45,396 bases of DNA from a virus. Location of the stretch: IMG/VR virus record IMGVR_UViG_3300033148_007463, positions 1 through 45,396 of that record, one strand, 5' to 3'. Each line of letters starts with the position of its first letter. Within the stretch, counting starts at the first letter, position 1. The notes under the pieces are model-generated. The model was not told where the DNA came from. It was given only the letters and a program-made list of their open reading frames with translations, and searched no databases. The position numbers and the translations under genes are program-made. Positions 21,840 through 30,780 of the stretch are shown here, one piece after another.

Positions 21840-23239
21840 TGAAATCTATAGAAGAATGTTTAAAGGGAACGAACTATAAGGTTGAACAATTTTTAGCTGA
21901 ATGTTATTTAGATTATCTCTTTTTTGCAAAGCATGTTTTAGGATTTGATATTGCTGATTATCATAGGGAATGGTATGAGTTAGCTGAAAAATATTCAAGA
22001 CTTTGTATTGAAGCTTTTAGGGGAAGTGGAAAAACCTATTTTTTTTCAGGATACTTTCTTTGGAAAGCGATCTTTCAAGGGCCAAGAGAAACATTAATAG
22101 TTTCATTTAGAGAAGGGCAAGCAAAGAAAGTTTTAAAGATAGTTAGAAATATGATTTTAGATAATGAATTTCTTAAACAATTTGCACCTGACTCAAGAGA
22201 ACAAATTTGGAGAGCAACAGAATTAGAATTAAATAATGGAAGTTTATTTTTATGTAAACCTTATAATGAAGGGATTAGAACCTGGCATCCAGATGATATT
22301 TTATTAGATGAGATTGGGGAGTATGAAGATAAGTCTATTTATTGGACAGCAGTTTTAGGTGCAATCCATGTTAAGATGGGAAGGGTTATTGCTATAGGAA
22401 CTCCAAAGAGTGGAAGTGATTTACTTGCAGAATTAAAAGAGAATGAGGAATATTTTTATAATGAGTATCCAGTAGAGAAAGATGGAAAACCTTTATGGCC
22501 TCAGAAATATTCTATGTTAAACTATGATACAGATACCCTGTCAAGTATTCCTAAGATAAAAAGAGATTTAGGAGAATTACCATTTATGCAGGAGTATATG
22601 TTAATCCCATTAAGCTCTGCAAATTCTTTATTCCCAATTGAATTAACCCATCAGGCATTAGCAAATAAAGAAGGCTTTTTACCTTTTGGCAGAAAAGATG
22701 AAAGATATTATATTGGATATGATATTGCGAGAACTCCTAAAGGAGATTATACGGTGATGACAGTTATTGGAGTAAATGCTAATGGAAAAAGATTAGTCAA
22801 AGGATTAAGATTTAGAGATACATTTGAAGAACAATTAAAAAAGTTTAGAAGATTGTATAACGATTTTAAACCAGTAAAATGTTTAGTAGATGGGACAGGA
22901 ATAGGAGATCAACAATCAAGAGATATAGAATTGGAATTTGCAGGAATAGAAATTGTAAAATTTACTTATGAGATAAAATTAAATATGCTTACAGATTTAA
23001 GAAGGGAATTTGAGAACTTAAATCTCTCGCTTCCTAATGCTCATGATGTAGCCTATGCTTTTACTCAACAATTAATAAAAGAACTTAGTGAGATCGCTTT
23101 GAAAACAGATTTAAGGGTTGGGCAAACAACAAGACAGAAATTTCATTCAGGGAAATATGATGATTGTGCAATTTCACTTGCGCTTGCGAATAGAGCTTCC
23201 CAAGATTTGTATGGTAAGGTTAGTATTCGAGGAATATAG
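21839..23239 (+). CDS. Terminase large subunit
   Basis: 466 residues. Walker A RGSGKT (61-66), Walker B ILLDEIGE (DE at 157-158), coupling motif IGTPKSG, then an RNase-H-type nuclease with GYDIAR (D295), LVDGTG (D351) and KYDDCAIS (D441/442). This is the ATP-driven motor and headful or site nuclease that packs viral DNA into the prohead through the portal. It starts the packaging and structural region, at the last base of the glycosyltransferase gene. Very sure. Confidence 0.96.
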   Translation: MKSIEECLKGTNYKVEQFLAECYLDYLFFAKHVLGFDIADYHREWYELAEKYSRLCIEAFRGSGKTYFFSGYFLWKAIFQGPRETLIVSFREGQAKKVLKIVRNMILDNEFLKQFAPDSREQIWRATELELNNGSLFLCKPYNEGIRTWHPDDILLDEIGEYEDKSIYWTAVLGAIHVKMGRVIAIGTPKSGSDLLAELKENEEYFYNEYPVEKDGKPLWPQKYSMLNYDTDTLSSIPKIKRDLGELPFMQEYMLIPLSSANSLFPIELTHQALANKEGFLPFGRKDERYYIGYDIARTPKGDYTVMTVIGVNANGKRLVKGLRFRDTFEEQLKKFRRLYNDFKPVKCLVDGTGIGDQQSRDIELEFAGIEIVKFTYEIKLNMLTDLRREFENLNLSLPNAHDVAYAFTQQLIKELSEIALKTDLRVGQTTRQKFHSGKYDDCAISLALANRASQDLYGKVSIRGI

Positions 23240-23250
23240 AAATATTTATA

Positions 23251-23262
23251 AGGATATATCCT
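23251..23262. terminator. 12-bp palindrome between convergent genes
   Basis: AGGATATATCCT is a perfect palindrome in the 30-bp gap between the terminase (plus) and the small minus-strand gene. Its convergent position suggests a terminator or a protein-binding site, but no T-run is attached. Confidence 0.35.
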
Positions 23263-23269
23263 AATAAAT

Positions 23270-23521
23270 TTATGAATTATTATCTTTGTAAGTCTTGCCA
23301 CGTAGACACCCATCTAAAATTTTAATTGTTAAATTTCCTTGAGAGGCGTCTAAAGAACCATCTCTCCATCTTATTAAAATAGTTTTATAGAATTTTTCAA
23401 TTAGTTTGCTTTTGATTATCTTTTTTTCTTTACAGAATACTTTAAAATCATCTTTTATTCTTTTATCGATTTTTAAAGTTTCTGCAATATCATTAGGATA
23501 ATTGTATTTTCCTATTTTCAT
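23270..23521 (-). CDS. Small hypothetical protein after the portal, 83 aa
   Basis: Starts overlapping the portal stop (ATGA) on the minus strand. Basic helical protein with KIDKRIKDDFKVFCKEKKIIKSKLIEKFYKTIL, a pattern like ribbon-helix-helix or small helical DNA-binding proteins, followed by a Gly/Asp-rich end. No clear family. As the only companion of the portal on this strand it may be a small virion or regulatory protein. Confidence 0.55.
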   Translation of the reverse strand: MKIGKYNYPNDIAETLKIDKRIKDDFKVFCKEKKIIKSKLIEKFYKTILIRWRDGSLDASQGNLTIKILDGCLRGKTYKDNNS

Positions 23522-25170
23522 GGTGAGATTTTAATAAAATTACGTAATTTTTCTGTTTTAAATTGTTCAGAATCAATTCCTTGTTTTTTCATTTGTGTTT
23601 TATATTTCCAAATTCCATCAGAGAAGTATAAAACAAACTCTTCAGGGGTTTCAATATATAAAACTTTTCCTTTATCAAAATTATTTAATCCAACATGATG
23701 TTCTACAACAGAAACAAAATTTCCAAAAGAAATATCAATAGAATCCATAAAAGATTTGTGAATAGATTTTAATTTATTGTCAATTTTATCTTTTGGCCTT
23801 TGATCAATTCCTTGTTCTCTTTTTTTATCTTTAGCTTCATTAATTCCTTTATCACTTCCAATTGGTTTTGCCATAGTTCCTTTTGGGATTTTTGGGTCCA
23901 TACCAATTCTCTCTCTTGCTTCTTCAATAGTGATTGCCCCAATTTCTGTTAAGATTCTAATAATTTCAGCTTCCCTCATTTCATCAATCTTATAAGAACG
24001 TTTGAAAGTTTTTTTAACATTAAATAAACTCCATAAATCTTTGTTAAGGGTAAACTCCCAATTTTTTTGAATAAATGCAATCCTCTTATAATAACCAGTT
24101 TCATGCTTTCCAACATTTTGAGCAGTAGTATCTTTTTGTTGAGTTACATAATGAACTCTGCTTGGGGGAACACCTAACCCAACAAAAATATTTATAGTGA
24201 AGTGTTCGATTAACTTTGCAAATTCCATATCTTTATTGAATTTGTTTATTTGTTCTGCTTCAACATTCCCTGTTAGAACAAGAGCCTTATACTTTTCATC
24301 TTTCTTTTTTAAATCTCTTAACTCTTTTTTAAGAAGTTTATAATTTCTTCCCCCCGGATTTTCATTAAGCATTTTAAAAAGGAAGTAAGGTATCCCATCG
24401 TTTTCAAAATATTTTCCAGCAAATTCCTTAGCAAAAATTAGTGTTCCAATATCTGAAAGTAATGGTTCTAATCTTGAATACCCATAAGGTTGGCCACCTA
24501 TACTATTTGTTTTCAAATGGATTATATCTTCTGGTTTATATACTCTTTCTTCTCCTTTAACTTTTTGTTGGTATGATGCAATTTGTCCTGTTTTATCAAA
24601 ATTGATTTTAACTGTAGAAGCTTTTAAAACTTGTAAATCATTTGGGACTTCCATATCTTCCCACTCTTGTTTAAGTAATTTAACAATTTCTCCCTTCTTC
24701 ATTTTAACTTTAAATTTTTTAGCAAGATAATTTGTTAAATTTTCCATAATACTTTTTATTTTCTTTTTATCAACTTTTAATTTAAGGATATATCCGTTCC
24801 CTGTTACAAGGGCGTCCCATCCCGCGTCAGTAAAAATCTGATAATAGTTTGCTTTTATTTCAAATTTCTTAGCTTTATCTAAAGCGCTTTTATTATTTTT
24901 ATTTGATTTTACATCTTTTCCTTGGGGGGTTAAGGCAGTGAATCTCCAGTAGTCTGCAGCTATATCTTCCATTTGCGCAAGAAAACAAGCATTAGCTTCT
25001 GGGCAATGTTTAACAACAGAATATAATGTTTCAATATTGGCACTTATTTCAGAAGAAAATATATCTTTTGATATGCCCCCCCACGTTGCATGTGGAACAT
25101 ACTCAACATCCAACCCTCTAATATGAGCAGTTTTTGTAATTTTTGGCTTATTTTTTTCTTTTTTTTGCAT
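23518..25170 (-). CDS. Portal protein (HK97/SPP1-type)
   Basis: 550 residues. Conserved portal features: SGI-like early part, YQIFTDAGWDALVTGNGYILKLK, EDIIHLKTNSIGGQPYGYSRLEPLLSDI, a stem ENDGIPYFLFKM, GNVEAEQINKFNKDMEF, and GLGVPPSRVHYVTQ near the C-terminal third. Portals form the 12-mer DNA channel at a head vertex. This one lies on the minus strand between terminase and protease, whereas its neighbours are on the plus strand; that is unusual for a head module. A TATA box at 25191-25200 (minus) centred 26-27 bp from the ATG predicts a leaderless transcript. Confidence 0.9.
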   Translation of the reverse strand: MQKKEKNKPKITKTAHIRGLDVEYVPHATWGGISKDIFSSEISANIETLYSVVKHCPEANACFLAQMEDIAADYWRFTALTPQGKDVKSNKNNKSALDKAKKFEIKANYYQIFTDAGWDALVTGNGYILKLKVDKKKIKSIMENLTNYLAKKFKVKMKKGEIVKLLKQEWEDMEVPNDLQVLKASTVKINFDKTGQIASYQQKVKGEERVYKPEDIIHLKTNSIGGQPYGYSRLEPLLSDIGTLIFAKEFAGKYFENDGIPYFLFKMLNENPGGRNYKLLKKELRDLKKKDEKYKALVLTGNVEAEQINKFNKDMEFAKLIEHFTINIFVGLGVPPSRVHYVTQQKDTTAQNVGKHETGYYKRIAFIQKNWEFTLNKDLWSLFNVKKTFKRSYKIDEMREAEIIRILTEIGAITIEEARERIGMDPKIPKGTMAKPIGSDKGINEAKDKKREQGIDQRPKDKIDNKLKSIHKSFMDSIDISFGNFVSVVEHHVGLNNFDKGKVLYIETPEEFVLYFSDGIWKYKTQMKKQGIDSEQFKTEKLRNFIKISP

Positions 25171-25290
25171 ATTTTAACTAAGATAACAGGATTTATATAT
25201 TTTGTGTTTACTTTACATAAAATTATTTTTTTACATAAAAAAAGCATATGGTTTATTAATCCTAATTCCTTATATATTTTGGAGTATATA
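25171..25290. promoter_or_regulatory. Divergent promoter region between portal and protease
   Basis: On the minus strand ATATATAAAT (25191-25200) is a TATA box placed for a leaderless portal mRNA. On the plus strand TTATATATT (25270-25278) lies too close to the ATG at 25291 for that start, and TTTATTAAT near 25249 is a better-spaced candidate. The rest is T-rich without genes. Confidence 0.5.
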
Positions 25291-25848
25291 ATGCCAAAGA
25301 AATTAGATGAGATCCATAATTCTATTAAAAGTAAACTTAAAGGTAAAATTAATCCACGAACTAAAAAACCTTATACTGAATCTGAGATTTGGGCCATAGC
25401 ACAGGCTCAATACAAAAAAACAAAATCCTTTTCTGTTTATGCTACATATTCAAAACACTGGGAAGGAGAGGGCCCAGTAATTAAAAAAGCAGGTAAAACA
25501 ATAGAAAAAGGAAATCAAAGATTTGTTGAGGTGATTGTTTCAGGTTTAGAAACAGATAGAGAAAATGAGAGAATGTCTCAAGATGCAATAACAGATATGA
25601 TTACTCAGTTCAAATCAGGAACCATTCCTTTTTTCTTTGATCATGGGATTGATGAATTTGGAAACCAAACATATCCCTGGAAAGGAATTGGTGGTGTATG
25701 GGTTGATGCAAAACAAGAGGGAGCCCATTTAAAAGGGGTTGTAAGATTAAATCAAGCTCACCCAGATCACGAACAATTTTGGAATTATTTAAAAGCAGAT
25801 ATGCCTGTGGGGTTTAGCGTCGCAGGAGTATCAGGAGAATTAGAATGA
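25291..25848 (+). CDS. Prohead protease, catalytic part
   Basis: 185 residues. After a basic N-terminus (KKLDEIHNSIKSKLKGK) comes the phage protease core: EVIVSGLETDRENERMS, TIPFFFDHG (catalytic His), GVWVDAKQEGAHLKGVVRL and MPVGFSVAG (catalytic Ser). HK97-type proteases cut scaffold and capsid protein during maturation. The normal C-terminal strands of the family are not here but at the start of the next ORF (WEVSACGIPMYPKA), in the -1 frame. The start at 25291 is chosen over upstream frames because the upstream part is T-rich and hydrophobic. Confidence 0.82.
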   Translation: MPKKLDEIHNSIKSKLKGKINPRTKKPYTESEIWAIAQAQYKKTKSFSVYATYSKHWEGEGPVIKKAGKTIEKGNQRFVEVIVSGLETDRENERMSQDAITDMITQFKSGTIPFFFDHGIDEFGNQTYPWKGIGGVWVDAKQEGAHLKGVVRLNQAHPDHEQFWNYLKADMPVGFSVAGVSGELE

Positions 25849-26387
25849 ATGATCCATTAGGTTTAGCAAAAGTATGGAAGAAAATTAATATTTGGGAAGT
25901 ATCAGCTTGCGGTATTCCTATGTATCCTAAAGCTCACAAATCATTTTCACTTGTTAAAGCCCTTCAGGAAACTGAAGATTTAGTTAGTGATGAATTAAAT
26001 GTTGAGGAAAAACCGATGGAAGATTCTGAAGAAAAAACAGAAGATTCCGAATCTGAAAGCGAAGAGACTTCCGAAGCTACTGAAGAGAAATCTGAAGAAG
26101 CTAAAGAAGAAACTCCAGCAGAAGCACCTGCAGAAGAGGCTAAACCTGAAGAGAAACCTGAGGGAGAAGCTGAAAAATCTGCTAAAATTCTTCAAGATGC
26201 AATTGTGAAGGGATTCAAAACTGCAATCAAAGAAGCTCAAACTGATAGAGGACTTGTTGCACCTGCAAAAAGTATCCAAGAACAGATGAGTGAAGAATTA
26301 AAGAAAAAGAGTATTGGTGAACTTGCTGTTATGAGTGGTTTATTCCAGAAGCCCCCAATAGTGGGAAGCTCTTTGGAGATGAAATAA
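25845..26387 (+). CDS. Protease C-terminal strand fused to acidic scaffold
   Basis: The first 35 residues (INIWEVSACGIPMYPKAHKSF) match the end of prohead proteases. Then follows a long Glu/Ser/Ala/Pro-rich disordered stretch (about residues 45-110) and a helical C-terminus (AKILQDAIVKGFKTAIKEAQ), as in scaffolding proteins that precede the capsid gene. ATG overlaps the preceding stop (ATGA) with GGAG eight bases upstream, so coupled re-initiation would give a separate scaffold. A -1 frameshift would give protease-scaffold fusion, the arrangement of several phages. Confidence 0.72.
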   Translation: MNDPLGLAKVWKKINIWEVSACGIPMYPKAHKSFSLVKALQETEDLVSDELNVEEKPMEDSEEKTEDSESESEETSEATEEKSEEAKEETPAEAPAEEAKPEEKPEGEAEKSAKILQDAIVKGFKTAIKEAQTDRGLVAPAKSIQEQMSEELKKKSIGELAVMSGLFQKPPIVGSSLEMK

Positions 26388-27352
26388 TGGTAGACATTAT
26401 GAAAGCACTTAATGAAGCAACTAATGCTGAGGGTTTATATGTTGTTCCAACTGAGTTTAGTAGGAGACTTTTAGAATTAGTGCAAGCTAAAGTTGTTGTT
26501 ATGAACGATTGTGATGTTCGACAAATGAATAGCTTGACACAATATGTTCCAAAAGTCACTGATGGATCTACGGCCTATTGGGTTGGAGAAATGGCGACTA
26601 TTACTGCAAGCACACCTAAGTTTGGTAGGATAACACTTACTGCAAAGAAGGTTGCTGCATTAACAGAAGTATCTTCTGAGTTATTGGAAGATAATAATGT
26701 TGGAGTTGCTGACTTCTTAGTAGAGCAAATGGCTACAGATGTTGCTTTGGCAATAGATTCAGAAATTATAACAGGCTCAGGAACAAACTTCACTGGTTTA
26801 AGAGTTACTGCTTCTATGCTTAATGCTGTAGATAGTCAGGGTAACACTGGATTAACCCATGCAGATGGAACAGGTAGTGTATTGACTGGTTCAACAATCA
26901 AGGTAGCCGCTATTCAAGCAGCAGTTACTGAGGTTTTGAAAGACAATCATGATCAACCTGATGTATCTTATTGGAATCCAAAAACTCTTGGACAAGTTCA
27001 GCAATTGACAGATAGTAGTGGAAGACCTATCCTTAATATGGAAACTTATGGAAGCCCATTATTGAGAGATGGTGTTACTGCAACTCTATTAGGAACTAAA
27101 GTTAAGACAACTACACAGTTGCCTTTAACTTTGTCTTATGGAACTGCTGCTGCTCAATCTGCAAGTTGTGCTGATGCTATTGTAGCAAGAAGTAAGATGT
27201 TTGGAATTGTTGGTCAAAGGCGTGGTTTCTTGTGGAAACAAGACTACAAGATTGAAGAAGACAAATACAAATATCAAACAACTACAAGACTGGCTTTCGC
27301 AATTAAGTATGCAAATGCTTATTGTATGATTCGTGCAATCTCAGATAGTTAA
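26387..27352 (+). CDS. Major capsid protein (HK97 fold)
   Basis: 321 residues with the usual order: an N-arm, VVPTEFSRRLLELVQ, spine helix and E-loop region (YWVGEMATITASTPKFGRITLTAKKVAALTEVSSELLED), the VADFLVEQMATDVALAIDSEIITGSG helix, and P-domain and A-domain segments (YWNPKTLGQVQQLTDSSGRPIL; then AIVARSKMFGIVGQRRGF). Hundreds of copies form the head. No separate delta domain is obvious, consistent with the separate scaffold. It directly follows the scaffold with a one-base overlap and is followed by a T-rich terminator. Confidence 0.95.
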   Translation: MVDIMKALNEATNAEGLYVVPTEFSRRLLELVQAKVVVMNDCDVRQMNSLTQYVPKVTDGSTAYWVGEMATITASTPKFGRITLTAKKVAALTEVSSELLEDNNVGVADFLVEQMATDVALAIDSEIITGSGTNFTGLRVTASMLNAVDSQGNTGLTHADGTGSVLTGSTIKVAAIQAAVTEVLKDNHDQPDVSYWNPKTLGQVQQLTDSSGRPILNMETYGSPLLRDGVTATLLGTKVKTTTQLPLTLSYGTAAAQSASCADAIVARSKMFGIVGQRRGFLWKQDYKIEEDKYKYQTTTRLAFAIKYANAYCMIRAISDS

Positions 27353-27356
27353 ACCT

Positions 27357-27386
27357 AATTTTTATTTTTTATTTTTTTTAATTTAA
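27357..27386 (+). terminator. T-rich terminator after the capsid gene
   Basis: The 27353-27403 gap is mostly T with interrupting A (TTTTTATTTTTTATTTTTTT), the typical archaeal oligo-T terminator. It would end most capsid transcripts and reduce expression of downstream connector and tail genes. The 14 bp ATTTTATCGAAGAT (27387-27400) at the right edge recur before the ATG at 30781. Confidence 0.65.
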
Positions 27387-27403
27387 ATTTTATCGAAGAT
27401 AAG

Positions 27404-28204
27404 ATGACATTTATAACACCATTAGAACTCTGGAAGAGTTTAGGAAAAAACTCATATACTAAAGTTAGAAATGAAACTGTAGACACAGGAAATGGAGTAA
27501 ATTCTGCTTTTTCATTAGACCACGAAAATATTATTTCTGGTTCTGATACAATTTATACAGATTCAACTGCTGATTCAACTTATACTATTGATTTAGACGA
27601 TGGAGAATTAACCTTAACTGCAAGTTCTGATTCTGTTATTACTGCAGATTATTCTTATGCTGATGTTCCCGATTCTCATGTTCAAGAAGTCTTAAAAAGA
27701 GCAGACGAATATTTAACTGAATCTGTTGGAAGACCCTTTGCTACAACTTCAGAAACTGAATATATAGATGTAGAAGATGCTGCGCAAGATGAATACTTCC
27801 TTTCCTATTATCCAGTTACTACAATTAGTTCTTTGCAAGTAAATACTAAAAGTAGTTTAGGAGATACTCCTGCATGGAGTTCAAGAACACAAGGATTAGG
27901 AAATGACTTCATAGCAAATTCAGATGATAGAAAAGTTGGAAGATTTAGATGGATAGATAATTTCCCAACATCAAAAGGAAAAGACAGAATTAAAGTAACG
28001 TATATCCATGGATATACTTCAACACCTGAAAGGGTTAAGGAGTTAGCAACCTTATTGGCCCAAAGACAATTAATTCAATCTACTATGTATCAAACTATCT
28101 TTAAAGGAAGAGATGATTCTTCACCGATCAATCTGGACGTAGTCGATAAGAGAATAGAAGAATTAACTCTTAAATTGAAAAAGATGGATATAGAAAAACC
28201 ATAA
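27404..28204 (+). CDS. Head-tail connector (adaptor) protein
   Basis: 266 residues. A beta-rich N-terminal half (NAFSLDHENIIS type repeats, TVDTGNGVNSAFSL) followed by HVQEVLKRADEYLTESVGRPF and RIKVTYIHGYTSTPERVKELATLLAQRQLI, which resemble gp6/gp15-type connector adaptors that sit below the portal. The extra N-terminal domain looks like those in some haloviral and other archaeal connectors. Placement after the capsid gene fits. Confident on role, less on exact family. Confidence 0.72.
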   Translation: MTFITPLELWKSLGKNSYTKVRNETVDTGNGVNSAFSLDHENIISGSDTIYTDSTADSTYTIDLDDGELTLTASSDSVITADYSYADVPDSHVQEVLKRADEYLTESVGRPFATTSETEYIDVEDAAQDEYFLSYYPVTTISSLQVNTKSSLGDTPAWSSRTQGLGNDFIANSDDRKVGRFRWIDNFPTSKGKDRIKVTYIHGYTSTPERVKELATLLAQRQLIQSTMYQTIFKGRDDSSPINLDVVDKRIEELTLKLKKMDIEKP

Positions 28205-28205
28205 A

Positions 28206-30434
28206 ATGAAAAAAAATATATTAGTTATTTGGGGAATTATTTTAATTGCTTTAATAGTTTTAGTTATGGCTGCTGATTTCACTCCTCAAGGAAATATCAA
28301 TTTAAGAGAAAGATATAATATTACTTATGTTACTGATATAAATCCTGAAGGAACACCTTTGACAATTGGAGCAAACATGACTATTCTTGATAAGATAACT
28401 TTTAGACTTGGAGAGATTATTGATAATCTTGTTGATGGATGGATAAGAATTACAGGAAATCTGAATGTGACAGGGAATGTAACAGCAGAGCATCTTGAGG
28501 GAAATTTGTCTTGGGATTATTTAGATACTTATCCTGTTGCATGTCCTGAAGGAACTTATTTAACCGAGCTTGGGGATTCAGTTATTTGCACATCTATTTC
28601 TGCAGCAGATCATGATAATTTAACAGTAGGAAATCTAACTGCAGGGCAATTATTTTATGGGGATACGAGAGGAGATTTTAATGAAACAAATGTTAGTAGA
28701 CCATTTACAAGTAGAAATGATATTTCAGTTACTGTATGTTCTTCTGGGTGTGATTATCCAACAATTCAAGATGCAGTGGATCAAATCCCTTACATTTTAA
28801 GACATGAATATGATATAGAAATAGGTGCAGGAACTTATGAGGAAGATGTTTATATTCCACCAATAATTAATTCACAGACTCATTCAACAGAAGGAAGTTG
28901 CTGTGCGGTTGATATAAGTGGAACTGCAACTATTGATGATGTAAAAGTAAAATCATTTCATGTTACCAGTGCCATTGGAACTTGGGTTTTACAAATTCAT
29001 CACATGAATATTTATGGGACAGAACCTCGTTCAGATGAATCTGTATCTCTTTCAATTTATGGTAGTAATTCAGTTTTAGTTAGGCATTTAAATATGACAA
29101 ATAGGAGTGTAAATTACCCAATTATGTTTTATTCAAGTAATGGTGGTGCACATACGATTAATTTTGATGAAACTAAAAATGGATTTTATGTAAAAGGAAC
29201 CTCTGCTGTATATTTAGGGGATTATTATGGTGATGGAAAATTGTATGGTTCTGTTGATGGAGTTATTGTAAAAGCTGGTAAAGGGACATTAACACATATC
29301 CAAAATAATCAGGTAATAAGAGGGGGAGAACTTATGAGTGGGGTAGGGGTTGTTAGTGAATATAATAATGTAACAACAAAAAATACTTATTATAAAATGG
29401 ATATTTTAGATGGAGAGGTAAATATTACAGGAGATTTAATCTCAGATACAATTCATGAAGTTTCAAAAGAATCTTTACTTTTTGATATGAATTTTAATAC
29501 TGAGAATACAAATGGAAATAATGTTTTAGATGGATCAACTAAGAATAATCATGGAGTAAATAGTGGAGCAACTCTCAATACAACTGGGAGTTTTAATGGG
29601 GGGGCATATTATGACTTTGATGGAGATAATGACGAAATAGATTTACAAAATAAAATAATTAATACCTCTAAAGACTATACAATTAGTTTATGGTTATATA
29701 AAAACGAAAGAGCAGATGATGTTTATTTTATTCAAGGGCAAGAGGGACAAAATTTTAATTATGTAGATATAGCAATTAAAGGATATACATCTGATGATAA
29801 AATATATGTTCTTGTTGGAAATGGATTAGGAGGTTACTTTTTAAATGATAAAGTAGGTATTACTACAATCCAAGAATGGCATCATATTTTGGTAACAAAA
29901 AATGGGACTACCTATACTGTTTATGTAGATAGTGTTCGTAAAGGGTCGCTGGAATCAACAGGAACTTTAAATCAAGGAGATAGAAGTAATTTGGGTCAAA
30001 CTTTAACAGGAGGTGGTGATTTTAATGGTTCTTTAGATGATATAAAAATTTATAATAGGCGATTAAGTCAGGCAGAAATAAGTGCATTATATCTTCAAAG
30101 AGTAGAATCTGCAGATTCTTATGTTTCTCAAAAATATATTCAAGTTGATACAAGTGGAAATGTGAATATAACTTCAGGAAACCTAACCCTCACACAAAAA
30201 ATAACCTTCGCTCTCGGAGAAATAATAGATAACCTGGTCGATGGATGGATCACAATCACAGGGAATTTAAATGTTACAGGAAATGTAACAACAGGAGGAG
30301 ATTCTTTTATCCAATTAGAAATGAACACAACAGGATTAACTTGCAATGAAGCAAATGCAGGAGCAATTTATTATAATAATGATACAAATAAACATTATGG
30401 TTGTAATGTTACAGCTTGGCAGGAGTTATACTAA
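28206..30434 (+). CDS. Large secreted beta-helix/LamG surface protein with internal duplication
   Basis: 742 residues starting with a signal or anchor segment (NILVIWGIILIALIVLVMAAD). Then a first ITGNLNVTGNVTAEH motif, a pectate-lyase-like region (CDYPTIQDAVDQIPY, GAGTYEEDVYI), a LamG-like concanavalin domain (TISLWLYKNERAD, WHHILVTKNGTTYTVYVDS, GSLDDIKIYNRRLSQAEISALY), and a second copy of the first motif near the C-terminus (DKITF/QKITF, GEIIDNLVDGW). Many N-X-S/T sites. It resembles DPANN surface proteins and may be a spike, adhesin or surface cover rather than a normal tail protein. Function not certain. Confidence 0.7.
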   Translation: MKKNILVIWGIILIALIVLVMAADFTPQGNINLRERYNITYVTDINPEGTPLTIGANMTILDKITFRLGEIIDNLVDGWIRITGNLNVTGNVTAEHLEGNLSWDYLDTYPVACPEGTYLTELGDSVICTSISAADHDNLTVGNLTAGQLFYGDTRGDFNETNVSRPFTSRNDISVTVCSSGCDYPTIQDAVDQIPYILRHEYDIEIGAGTYEEDVYIPPIINSQTHSTEGSCCAVDISGTATIDDVKVKSFHVTSAIGTWVLQIHHMNIYGTEPRSDESVSLSIYGSNSVLVRHLNMTNRSVNYPIMFYSSNGGAHTINFDETKNGFYVKGTSAVYLGDYYGDGKLYGSVDGVIVKAGKGTLTHIQNNQVIRGGELMSGVGVVSEYNNVTTKNTYYKMDILDGEVNITGDLISDTIHEVSKESLLFDMNFNTENTNGNNVLDGSTKNNHGVNSGATLNTTGSFNGGAYYDFDGDNDEIDLQNKIINTSKDYTISLWLYKNERADDVYFIQGQEGQNFNYVDIAIKGYTSDDKIYVLVGNGLGGYFLNDKVGITTIQEWHHILVTKNGTTYTVYVDSVRKGSLESTGTLNQGDRSNLGQTLTGGGDFNGSLDDIKIYNRRLSQAEISALYLQRVESADSYVSQKYIQVDTSGNVNITSGNLTLTQKITFALGEIIDNLVDGWITITGNLNVTGNVTTGGDSFIQLEMNTTGLTCNEANAGAIYYNNDTNKHYGCNVTAWQELY

Positions 30435-30757
30435 TGACAGATAAAAAAACAATCGGAATAAGTAGTTTGATCGCGATAGGGTTAGTTTTAGCTTCAATGA
30501 TTGGACCAACATATTTTGATACTCCTAAATTTTATTGTGAGGCTGAAAGCAGTATTATGGAATGTCCTGGAGAATTAAGTGGAGGATTAGGAACCAGATG
30601 TTATTTGAATGAAGAAAAAACGAGTTGGGATTATTGCAGTTCTGGTTGGATAGAGATAACCAATGACATGATTATTCAAGAGGAACCAACAAATCAAATA
30701 CCTTCTGGATTAATAAAATATAGTTGTGATCAAAAGGAATGTATTAGGATTAAATAG
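30434..30757 (+). CDS. Small membrane-anchored Cys-rich protein, 107 aa
   Basis: Begins with a charged stretch then a hydrophobic helix (IGISSLIAIGLVLASMIGP, residues about 7-25). The outer part has eight cysteines (FYCEAESS, CPGE, RCYLNEE, YCSSGW, SCDQKEC), probably paired by disulfides. The ATG at 30434 overlaps the previous stop (TAATG). Probably displayed on the cell or virion surface with the preceding gene product. Function unknown. Confidence 0.6.
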   Translation: MTDKKTIGISSLIAIGLVLASMIGPTYFDTPKFYCEAESSIMECPGELSGGLGTRCYLNEEKTSWDYCSSGWIEITNDMIIQEEPTNQIPSGLIKYSCDQKECIRIK

Positions 30758-30780
30758 CCGAAGGCAAGATTTTATCGAAG

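Noticed and set aside
25995-26279. Minus-strand Phe/Ser-rich ORF and a plus Lys/Leu-rich frame in the scaffold gene
   Set aside because: Both are frame shadows of a Glu/Ser-rich repeat stretch.
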